A DNA stretch of 64,000 nt from positions 3,286,001 to 3,350,000 of the forward strand of contig JAHRBC010000005.1 in assembly GCA_022702545.1 (NCBI GenBank), read 5' to 3'. The notes beneath the pieces are model-generated. The model worked only from the letters and a program-made list of their open reading frames with translations, was not told the origin of the DNA and did not search any database. The position numbers and the translations under genes are program-made. Source of the stretch: Phycomyces nitens. Lineage: Eukaryota > Mucoromycota > Mucoromycetes > Mucorales > Phycomycetaceae. Positions 33,728-43,130 of this stretch are shown here, piece by piece (positions within the stretch are counted from its first letter, which is position 1; the number at the start of each line of letters is the position of its first letter).

Positions 33728-35621
33728 CACTGGAAAAATAGGCTGGATTACTAGTGCACCAAGAGTACTTTAAGGTGTAGGAAATATAGGCCTTTTTTTC
33801 AACTCAGAAGATTTTTTTTATTCAAATAAAAAAAGACTTTTTAACAGATCCTATTGGTTCGGGCAAACAAGTAAAATACAATAGTTTTTTTTTTGTCTAT
33901 AAATTGACAGCAAATAAAACATATGAAGCACTTGTTTCCTTTTTTATCTTACAATCAAATCACACAAAATATGTCTTCTGCTTCCCAAAACAACACTGCC
34001 TGTTACTGTAACAAATGCGATGGTAACCAAGAAGGGTTCTCTATGGTATCCAGACGCAATTATCAGTGTCATGCCAAAAGAGCAAGAATTGAAGAGACTG
34101 GACAAACTGAGAGTAGTATGTATTAATTTTATATTTACTGCGCAATAATAACCATTATTCTTTAATTGAACCTCAGGCACACAAAGTGTCATTATGGATG
34201 TTGATGTTGAGGGTAAAAAATATTTATTTGAAAACCAGTTTAAGGGCAATAAACTAATCTATTCCATATTTGTAGCAATCCCGATGTTTGAATCTGAATC
34301 CATGGAAACAATGGGCAGTCAGGCCAACCTACCTTTTTTGGATTCCGTCCCGATGTCTGACAATGATTTGGCTGACAATGAGGTCAATGGCGATGACACC
34401 AAGATTGCCAATGACAGCAACAATGGCAACAATGAAGAGAGTGATGTCGAGGAGATTGATGTTGAGGAGTTCAATGGCGAAGGTCAGTATTGAATAACTA
34501 TCATAAAGAAGCATGCCAAAATTGAGTGTTAATAATTTTCCTTTTTTAAAACAGAACCCTTTGGTGCTCCTGGTATGCCCGAAAATCCAGTGCATAGGGC
34601 TATTGCCATTTTCGTTGTTCTTTTTGCATCCCGTTATGCAGTCAACAAGGGCGCAGTTGTATTGGTCCAGTTTGTCAATGAGCTCTTGATGGTTTATGGA
34701 CAAGACTTTCAGCTACCAACAAGTCTTGCTGGTCTTCAGAAGATGACGGGTTTTAGCAATATCACCAAAGATATCAAACGATTCGTTTCTTGCCCAGATT
34801 GCCACCAGATCTACAAAGAATCTATTTCCGTTCCTCCCTTGTGTAGCTCTGTGAAAATAGGCGCAAACATAACTTGTAACTGTGAGCTGAGAAAGAAGTC
34901 GACATCTGGTGCCATGGTTCCAAAGAAAATCTTTGTGTATCAGTCCGTCAAAGATGCACTCAAGGTTCTCTTTCTTCGTCCTGGTTTCGAGCAGAAGATC
35001 AGCCTCTGGAACGGCGAGCTGAAGGTGGCAGACACCATGTGTGACGTTTACGATGGCAAGATGTGGAAGGAGTTGAAAGACAGTGATGGTCTTTCATTTG
35101 TTGCCCGCCCTCGTTCTCTTCTGTTGACTCTCAACATCAACTGGTTTCTGCCCTTCGATGGTGTCACCCACTCCTCTGGTGCCATATATTTGGCAATCAA
35201 CAACTTGCCCAGAGATGAAAGGTTCAAGCCAGAGAACGTCGTCTTGGTTGGGCTAATGCCTGGACCAAAGGAGCCCAAGTCGTATGAGATCAACAGCTAT
35301 CTCAAGCCTTTGGTGGATGACCTTGAGCAGTTGTACATTGGAATGACAATTCCAACCTTTGAGTATCGATCTGGAGCAACCGTTCGTGCTGCACTCCTAA
35401 TGGTGGCATGTGATATCCCAGCAGCCAGGAAAACGAGCAGATTCACATCCCACAATAGCACCAATGCCTGCTATAAATGCAGTCGTCAATTCAGTCATCT
35501 TGCTGGGACAAGCAGTGTGGACTTTCGTGGTTTCAACTATCTGGAGTGGTCTATTCGTCATGGTGTCGAAAACAGGGTGCATGCTGAGGTGTGGAAGAGT
35601 GCTAGTACACCCTCAGAAAGG

Positions 35622-38075
35622 GCATCTCCTTATTTTTCCTTGATCGCTATCTGAATTTCGAGGAATAGTGGCTTTTTCAGAGGAGGCTTGGCTGAGTACC
35701 TAGTTATTTTTTCTCAATTTATTTTTTATATTTTTCTTTCTCGAATTATTTATTCAAAAATGTCCACCAACACCATTATCTATAACGTCTCAAACATTCA
35801 AAATGCTTTAATCAACTCCTCCATTGAAGGCATTAAGATGCTTCCTTTGAATACAACAATCTCAGTAAAAGCAAATGAATGGGAGCAGTGTCTTAGCCGA
35901 ATGAATACACTGTGCTCAACAAAGTAGATAGTAAATAGAAAACTTATGGATCCAACCTTGGTCTTTGGAGAGACAAAGCAATGCCATCGTGCTGGAAAAT
36001 ACCAGTCTAAGCGACAAGTCCGTCTAGCACAAAAAGATACAAAGACATGTGGTTGTACGGCTGCTTTGAGAATCAAGCAGTTTAACAATACTTCGATTGT
36101 TACCTTTTGTATGACAAAAGATCATACCAACCATGTTCCTGGAGAGAGCCAGGAAATAAGAACCTTGCCTTTGCCTTCTGAGGCAATCAGAATTATTGAG
36201 GATCAGTTGAGAAGTGGAAGCAACTGTAGAAATACAAGGATATCCACACTTAGACAGATTGAAAACTGGGGTGTTGGTACCAGAAAGCCTAATTATGAAG
36301 AAATTTATAATAGAATGAGAAAGGTTCGTTAATAATAGCACATACAAGAGGTTAGATTTAATGATATTTATACAAAATATAGATGAAGACATTGCTCTAT
36401 ATGTTCGATTCAGATGAAAACACTTCAGTAGCAATCTGGTTAAATGAAAAGCTTCTTTCTCAGAGCTATACAGTTTTTACTGGAAACATTTCCCTGTACT
36501 TTAGTAATCAGAATCTCTTTGCTTTTGGGTTCCAATCACCCACACAAGTAACCATAATGAGCATGTGCCAGTCTTTTTGCCTCGACGCCACACATGGTAT
36601 TTCATCAAGAAGTATGGAAGTCATGTATTCCTTGGTTACCAGACATCCACAAACTGGTAAAGGCTACCCTGTTGCATACATGGTGATAAATGACCAGACA
36701 GTTGGACCAATCAACCAATGGCTTGTGCATCTTCGTCAAAGCAGTAACTTTTCACCACTCAATATCACAATTGATTGCTGTATTGCTGAAGTCAATGCAA
36801 TTAAAGCAGCATTACCTCAGACAACAATTCACTACTGTGAATTCCATGTTCTTCGTGCCTGGCAGAACAATTTGGATAGTAAGGTCAAGTTGGATGGCTT
36901 GTATACAACACAACAGCTTGGATCATACAAAAGACAACTGAAGACTGATCTGAAAGACATACTTGTTGAGTCAGATGAAACAGTTTTTTTGACAAAAATT
37001 GCTGCTTTCAAACAAAATATCCAAAGTCAACCTGAATTTCTTCATTACTTTGAAAGAAAATGGACAGCTACTGAAGAATTGTTGAGGAGATGGGGACGCC
37101 CTTACGTTCACGAACAGCACCAGAGATATTTAACCAACAACTATATTGAATCGTGGCATAATCAGTTGAAGGTTATTTACTTTAATCGCGCCAGAATCAG
37201 AAGATTGGATCGCCTCATATTCATCTTGACCAATGATGTTGAGTTCTTCTATGAACGAGAGGTTGAGCGCTTACACTTCAACAATGGAAGAATAGGTCCT
37301 GTTGAGAACGAGCTCACAAAAAACTCCTTTGCTGCCTCCCAGATTCAAGATGACATACTCCCTTCTATGATCATAAACCCTTTGGGTGGGATTAGTAATA
37401 GTATGGATGATTCTAATGGTAAGTGGCAAATCCGGTCATTTTCGTCAGAGTCTATATGGTATACAATCATAATTTTGAGCAATTTGATCCAAAAATGTTC
37501 ATGCCCAAGCTTTTTCTGTCGGCAAATACCATGCAAGCATATGTTTTTGCTGAAAAAATATAGTAAAGTTGCATTGGGATACATTGAACAGCAAGAACAA
37601 ACCCGTATAAACTTGCAACAACAAAACCAGACGTCTGAAAGTACAGAAACTGCAGTAGACCAAGCAATTGAGACAAGTAGTGATGTGAATGATGACAAAG
37701 CCGACAATGTCAACTCTATCTTTCAGCGTGCTATAACTAGTTCAGCAATATGGCACCATCAACAAGAAGATTTGGAGACATTGAGAAGAATCCCAGGGGT
37801 AGATCTTGAAAAAGTAGAGATGATGACTAGATTGCTAATGGATGCAATGAAGCATTTTGATGATTTGAAAAATGCAAATCCTTCATACTTTAGAAATATA
37901 AATACCCAACGATAATAAAATCAATTCTATAATATAATAATAAAAACGTTTATTTTGAAAGAGGTATATGAATAAATATAAATAATAATATAAGAATTTG
38001 AAAAAGTAAACACTGTCACACGTTCCTATTATTCCTCGAAATTCAGATAGCGATCGAGGAAAAATAAGGAGATGC
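35622..38075 (+). mobile_element. MULE (Mutator-like) element, 2454 bp
   Basis: Terminal inverted repeats of about 46 bp with one mismatch: GCATCTCCTTATTTTTCCTT at 35622 and its inverse ending at 38075. The host sequence CAGAAAGG is duplicated at 35614-35621 and 38076-38083. An 8-bp duplication and long TIRs fit Mutator-like elements. It carries one transposase gene on the plus strand. It is a clean insertion into the P9 transposase. Confidence 0.93.
35760..37915 (+). pseudogene. MULE transposase, one in-frame stop
   Basis: Exon 1 is 35760-36323 and exon 2 is 36383-37915, with a 59-base intron (GTTCGT...TATAG) that keeps the frame. The N-terminal region has a FAR1/WRKY-GCM1-like pattern (CHRAGKYQSKRQVRL, CGCTAALRI). 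In the core, the Asp at 36584 (CLDATHG), the Asp at 36773 (ITIDCC) and the Glu at 37148 (NYIESWHNQ) fit the DDE triad of MULEs, with the CEFHVLRAW motif between. The C-terminal part has a SWIM-type zinc site, CSCPSFFCRQIPCKH. A TAG at 35925-35927 interrupts exon 1 in frame; translation could restart at MDPTLVFGE (35946), keeping all known domains, so activity is not fully excluded. Confidence 0.88.
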
Positions 38076-39648
38076 CAGAAAGGCATCAGCTGGAGATCAA
38101 AAATGGTGTTCGATGGTCGCAGCTGCATCGCCTTGGATACTTTGATCTAGTACGTGGAACGATCATTGATCCCATGCACAATCTCTTTCTGGGCACGGCA
38201 AAGAGAATGATGGAAAAGTGGATTGCTGGTGGTGATATCAATAGTGGACAACTGAACGACATGCAGCAAATCGCCAAGAAAATGACTCTCCGAGCCTCGT
38301 ACAGTTCATTGACAGCAAAAATTAGAAAAGGGTTTTCATTTATGAAAGCTGACGAATGGAAGTCCTGGGTGCTGGCGTACTCTCCTGTCTTGCTGAAAGA
38401 TGTTCTCAACAATGACAAGTTCAGAAACTGGATGGACTTTGTCGATGCCTGCCGTCTCCTTGTAAAGCCATCCCTATCATTTGAAGAACTTGACGATGCC
38501 CATGACTACCTAGAGAAATTCTGTCAAAAGTGCGAGCGTCTTTACCCTCCTAATGTCCTCACCTGCAATATGCATCTGCACCTCCATCTTCGCGAGACCA
38601 TTCGTGATTTTGGACCAGTGTATGGCTATTGGCTCTTTGGGTTCGAGCGATACAATGGTTTGCTAAAGAACGTGAGCACTAACAGAAAGGATAGTTTTGA
38701 GGCAATGTATATGAGGAATTTTGTTGAAGAATCGTACAAGGCCGATTATGTGCAAGCAGTCCTTGGATACTCCAGTAAAATCCCATTCTCTTCTGTCTTT
38801 GCCAAGCTCGTCTCCTCACCCACCCTTTCACCTGCCACTGTACCAGACACCCAATGCCAATTCAACTTGCAGCACTTCTTGGACTCTTCCTTGAATCCAG
38901 AGATCTCTGTTAATGGCAATGAACCTCTTCCTTCCTCGGCCTTTCCTCTGCAACTTGGAAAGACAACGTCAATGGGGGATGTAGACTATCCTCATTTGTT
39001 GAGTTACTACAGAGAGCAATATGGCATCACCAAACTCACCAGCTATCAGGAAGCTTCTTCTCAGTTCTCATTTGTAGACGATCAAATAACGAAGTTGAAG
39101 TCGATTGATCTACTTGGCAAAGTCTACCGTGGAGCAAATGGATTAGGCAACCATAGATCCTATATACAGGTGTTATATGTTGGTAGTAATGATCAGACAG
39201 TAAACGCATATACCAGCCAGATCCAATATCTCTTTATTCATAAGTTCACGCCGCCATCAACTAGTACCAACCACTGGACTCGCATGGTTCATGAAAATCA
39301 ACATGTATTCGCATTTGTTAGATGGTTTGCAACAACCTCTAACAGATCGCGTGAGGATGAAGGTGTTGAGGTTTGCAAAAATGAATATTCCATGCCTGAT
39401 CATAACAGCATCTTGCCAGTACACAGGATTTTGTTAGAAGTTGCCATTGGAGAGCACATCACTCGAACTAATAAGAGAATGATGCTTGTCATCCCTCTTC
39501 CAAAAAAAATCTGTGCCTAATATAAAATAAAAAATATCTTCTTCTTTTAAAGATAACCAAAATTAAGGCACCAAAAATATACTTTATATATATTGATGGT
39601 ATTACATTCTTGGGGAAGTGGGTGAGAAAATATAAACAACAACTTTAT

Positions 39649-40814
39649 TTATACATTGTTTCTAAAAGCCCACTGTGGGAGGCGGGAAACCACATCATTT
39701 GGGGCCGCTGAGTTTGACACACTCTTAAAAACCTGAGGCAAGAATTGATGGGAATGCAAACCCATTCCATCAAGGACATGAGAGTCAACAATAGTGATGA
39801 GTCTATTAAACTGAAATACAAGTATTAATATTTTATATAACAATTCAGACACGTAACCCAGTTATTGCCTTATTATTATTTACCTCATCACTTCTCCATC
39901 CTGGGTGAACAGTACAGATGACACGTTTGGTGCCACTTTCAGATGTCTCTACATCAGATTCACCCTCGGACATTGCCTCCCTTATGATCATGTTGGCACA
40001 ATCTTTGCCCATCATCTCACTGATTGCGTCCTCATTGTCAAGGTAGGCATTCAAGCGCCAAGAATGGCTCTAAAATTCTCAGTTAATACTGCTTCTTTGA
40101 TATTAAATATTTATTAGTTATTTAAAGTATATCTTACCTCGCCTGCACGGTTTGCCCTTCTTGAACGAGTGTTCACGGCAGCTTTTGCTGAAGAAGACTT
40201 CTTGTCTTTGGAACTTTGGCTCCTGAAGTTGGTGTGAAGATTCTTGTGCAAGTCACTTCTCCTCATTCCCTTGCTCTCAAACTTGGGCTCCAAGTAGTTG
40301 AGAATCCTAACAACTAACTCCTTGTTTGGACTTTGGTTGAAAGGAACGTCTGTATTCCACCTTGGCTTGTTATTGTTTGCCAAGATCTCTGCAGTTATTC
40401 TCGACAAAAACTTTGGCTTCCACATATATTTGCAAATCGCCGTCTGACACAGTATATGAGATAATGAATTGATAACATACTATATAATTTGCTACTTACA
40501 TAGACATCGTTGTTTGTCTGCTTGGTTGGCACAACTGGTAGAAGAGCAACAGGTGCAACAGGAATGGCAGGAGAGTTGACAAGAGCAGTGTTATGGGCAC
40601 TACCCAATGCACCAATTGCTCTAATGGCTGAAGCATTACCAGCCACAACAACGTTGAGTTGAGCCTTTACAGACCCCACTTGCACTTCGACGTTTGTCAT
40701 TTTGCCTTCCATCTTGGAAAGCTTTGCCATAATCTGTTCCATGTCAGGAGCAGGAGCAGAAGTAGGACCAGCAGGAGTGGGACGAGGAGCAATTGTTCTT
40801 CTTTGGTTAACCAT
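39649..40814 (-). CDS. ORF1 of P9, putative accessory protein (322 aa, 4 exons)
   Basis: Exons 40500-40814, 40138-40443, 39884-40069 and 39649-39810 give 969 nt in one frame; introns all in phase 0. Exon 1 (MVNQRRTIAPRPTPAGP) has a Pro-rich start and a coiled-coil-like run (MEQIMAKLSKMEGKMTNVEV). Exon 2 (306 nt) contains ICKYMWKPKFLSR, ANNNKPRWNTD, PNKELVVRILNYL and the basic end NTRSRRANRAGE. Exon 3 carries MSEGESDVETSESG and HPGWRSDE. The last exon has FNRLITIVDSHVL and ends LPQWAFRNNV. It converges on the transposase with 128 bases between stops, and diverges from ORF3. No known domain. A role as a second transposition protein is inference from its constant presence. Confidence 0.8.
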
Positions 40815-40924
40815 TTTCTAGAATATGATAAAGTATATTTCGATTATAATTATTAGTTTTTGTTCAATTGAAATAAAAATAAATATAATATACGTACAAA
40901 AACTGTTTGGGTGAGTGAGTAAGT

Positions 40925-40927
<3 letters not shown>

Positions 40928-40958
<31 letters not shown>
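40928..40958. repeat. GT dinucleotide repeat, about 15 units
   Basis: It lies in the leader of ORF1 of P9 (as CA on the gene strand). The P4 counterpart is shorter. Confidence 0.92.
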
Positions 40959-40961
<3 letters not shown>

Positions 40962-40985
40962 GGTAAGAGAGGTTGAATATCAAAA

Positions 40986-41007
40986 AGGCCATTATATATA
41001 GGCATTT
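40986..41007. promoter_or_regulatory. TATA-like element in the ORF1/ORF3 divergent leader of P9
   Basis: GGCCATTATATATAGGC lies about 50 to 65 bases before the ORF3 start (41052) and about 180 before the ORF1 start (40814, minus). It is conserved with P4 and P5. Confidence 0.35.
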
Positions 41008-41051
41008 TGAATGACTATAAAGATGTTCCTCTATTGTCTTGAAGCACTGAG

Positions 41052-41991
41052 ATGCAAATCGGCCTTGATATTGTTTTTGGGCTCAATCCATCATGCTTTC
41101 CGCAGCATGCTTCAAAGGTGAAAAAATTTTCAGACTCTCTCCTTTTTCTTTGGTTCCCTTTATTTTTCCTTTTGTTTGCTTTTTTGATATCGGCGCCTTT
41201 CTCTGGTAAGACATTTTTTATACCTCTTTATACACACAAATTAATCTCTTTTCATAGATGTGCGCTCCTATTCCAACTCATCCTTTCCACAATTGCCATC
41301 TAGACAAATACTCACTGGCCGCATTCACTGGTACCGTCATCATGATAAAAATTATTTTCACTTTCTCTCTTAGATTGGCCAAACAACTTATGTAAGGATG
41401 CCATTGGCACCAGGTAAATTTTTTTCTTTCAATCATACTTGTTCCCTCTCTGACTCTATTCCATTATAGACTGCCCTTTCTATTCACGCCATCGGCCTCC
41501 TCTATCATTCGCTATTGTAATCATAAAGATAATATTCTTTATAAATCTCTTTTTACTTATCTAAAATATTATTCAGACTATTTATTAATAATTATTATGT
41601 GTTTTATAGACTCACTTGGGCTTCCTTTGCACACCATGCCCCCTACTTTGATAACCCATTTGGCTCCTGGTATGTAAATTAAATATATCATCACTCTGTT
41701 CACCCATATTAATTTTTATTCTCTTTTTTATAGTAAAACCCGCCACACAGCCCATCCAGCCTTACAATTCAAGTCCCCTTTGCGCACTCTTGCCCATCTC
41801 TTGCAATGTAAGTATCTTTTGACACACAAAAATTTTCTCTTTGTACCCCATATCATTAACACTTCTTTTATCTTTTACAGAACACTCCCGCAGCCCAAAA
41901 AATCACTGGATATTCATATTTTTGCAGGTATTTTTTATGTAGAAAAATATTCCATCCAAATAGCAGCAGGCAACCGGGTAGAAATGGCTAG
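41052..41991 (+). CDS. ORF3 of P9, novel micro-exon protein (160 aa, 7 exons)
   Basis: Exons 41052-41117, 41258-41330, 41374-41413, 41470-41528, 41610-41669, 41734-41807 and 41881-41991 give 483 nt in one frame. The product runs MQIGLDIVFGLN, MCAPIPTHPFHNCHLDKY, DWPNNLCKDAIGT, RLPFLFTPSASSII, HTMPPTLITHLAP, NNTPAAQKITGYSYF and ends SSRQPGRNG. Exon lengths equal those of P4 except for exon 6 (74 against 77, a whole codon). The donor of intron 4 is AT (41529-41530) where P4 has GT, so splicing of this copy may fail. Exon 1 could be longer, to a donor at 41205, giving a hydrophobic run but breaking the frame; I prefer the 66-nt version. Function unknown. Confidence 0.55.
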
Positions 41992-42474
41992 GCCATAGGA
42001 ATAGGCGTAATAGTAGACCCTAAACCTAGAAACATTCTATTCTTTCTAATAAAAATAAAAACGTAAAACATTACCAATCAATTATAAATGGGAAATCAAA
42101 TAATGGGTGATATATTATTGGTCAAAAAGAATAAAGAAGATTAAATACTACACTATGAGGATGAAAAAAGTGTAGTAAAGATGTAAAATACTACAGTGTT
42201 ATTCTCTCAAAATAGATTCTTTCAAAACGGAACTGCACATTTAAATGCTTAATCCCCCCATAACCTAATTAGATATACCCGCCGAAAGTGCTACTGGACC
42301 TCAGCTGCAGCACCTCTTTCAATAATTATGCTAGCAATTATCATGACATACTGCTAGCAGCTAAGACCAGGTTGTTCTCAAGCGGAATTATATGTAGAGT
42401 CTATCATAATTCAGGTAATTACACTATTGTTTACTTATCTTTCCGCACTGGTAATCAAGCCCGTTTTTCCAGTG
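41992..42474. other. Right terminal region of P9
   Basis: Non-coding. It aligns in part with 11337-11863 of P4 (inverted), for example at CGAAAGTGCTA. It includes TACTACACTATG and GTGTAGTA, small inverted motifs near 42150-42200. It ends with the terminus at 42474. Confidence 0.55.
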
Positions 42475-42599
42475 AGAGGAGCAAGGAAAAGAAGATGAAG
42501 GTCATTGACTTTTCTTCTTGTCCTGTTGAAAGTAGACATATTGAATTGTCAAAAGAGCAGAAGACGCGTGTTGCCAAGTGGATTGCAACACGGCAATAA
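42475..42599 (+). pseudogene. Possible last exon of ORF1 of P10
   Basis: An open tail of about 41 codons, KKMKVIDFSSCPVESRHIEL and then VAKWIATRQ, ends at 42597-42599. Position and orientation (convergent on the transposase) and the end of the type 'W-I-x-x-x' recall the C-termini of ORF1 proteins (PQWAFRN, AAWTINNE). The gap to the transposase stop is 531 bases, longer than in other copies, so this is a weak assignment. Confidence 0.3.
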
Positions 42600-43130
42600 A
42601 AATATTTGTATTTGGTTGTCTTGATATAATGGTCTTTATTGAATAAGTTGAAACAAGTTGTTGGACTGGAAGATGATGGTGGTAGGATTGGCATTACTCG
42701 TTTTTGTATTGTTGAAGCATCAAAAAATAAAGAAAGACAAGATGGTGAGAAACAATGTTATTTTTAATGGTTATTTTATTTTAGTTGTAATTATTGCAAA
42801 ACAAATATTTAATAGCAAAATAAAATATTTTCATCGGCTTTATAAACTTGGAATTTGAATGAAAATTTTTAGTATATTATGTAGTATAAACTTTAAAATA
42901 TAGCTGATCATCGGATATTAAATAAACAACTACTTGGCTTATCACATAATGAGCTGGAGAAAATAAATATTTGTTTTGATATCTGTTTTAAAGGACATAA
43001 CTTGTATATATCAATTTACTATTTTAATCAATCTTAAAAATGTATTGATAAAAGAGCAGATAGTAAAGTAAAACAAGAAAAATAAGCATTACGTGGCTGA
43101 TGTTTGTGGTCAAAAACGCAATTTTTTTTA
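42600..43130. other. Non-coding stretch between possible ORF1 end and P10 transposase
   Basis: AT-rich, with short spurious frames only. No terminal motif (CACTG) is present. Confidence 0.5.

Larger units (their letters stand above)
33971..39520 (+). pseudogene. tnp2-type CACTA transposase of P9, interrupted only by the MULE
   Basis: Exons 33971-34115, 34177-34212, 34276-34482, then the large exon 34555-35621 continued at 38084-39520. Leaving out the MULE, the coding length is 2892 nt (963 aa) with no stop or shift. The finger is ACYCNKC...CHAKR; exon 3 is acidic (EESDVEEIDVEEFNGE). The large exon has LLTLNINWFLPFDG where others have DWFQPF, so the first presumed catalytic Asp is Asn in this copy; P1 has Asp. 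DPMHNLFLGTAKRM, MHLHLHLRETI and FERYNG are normal, and it ends ILPVHRILLEVA...KKICA. The insertion falls at TPSER/HQLE. The D-to-N change suggests the copy may have been inactive before the MULE arrived. Confidence 0.88.
33728..42474 (+). mobile_element. CACTA-like element P9, both ends present, with MULE inside
   Basis: Left end CACTGGAAAAATAGGCTGGA at 33728; right end, inverted from 42474, CACTGGAAAAACGGGCTTGA. About 31 bases pair with few mismatches. Without the MULE and its 8-bp duplication it is about 6285 bp. It holds the transposase (+), ORF1 (-) and ORF3 (+), the clearest example of the three-gene plan. The flanking triplets are TAT and AGA and the two flanks come from different elements (X3 and P10), so no target duplication is seen. 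Confidence 0.9.

Noticed and set aside
35688..35760. TTG at 35688 as the start of the MULE gene
   Set aside because: Non-ATG initiation is unlikely here; the ATG at 35760 is in the same frame and fits the N-terminal length.
42658..42858. 66-aa hydrophobic frame between ORF1 end and P10 transposase
   Set aside because: Low-complexity AT-rich sequence, no conserved counterpart, no splice context.
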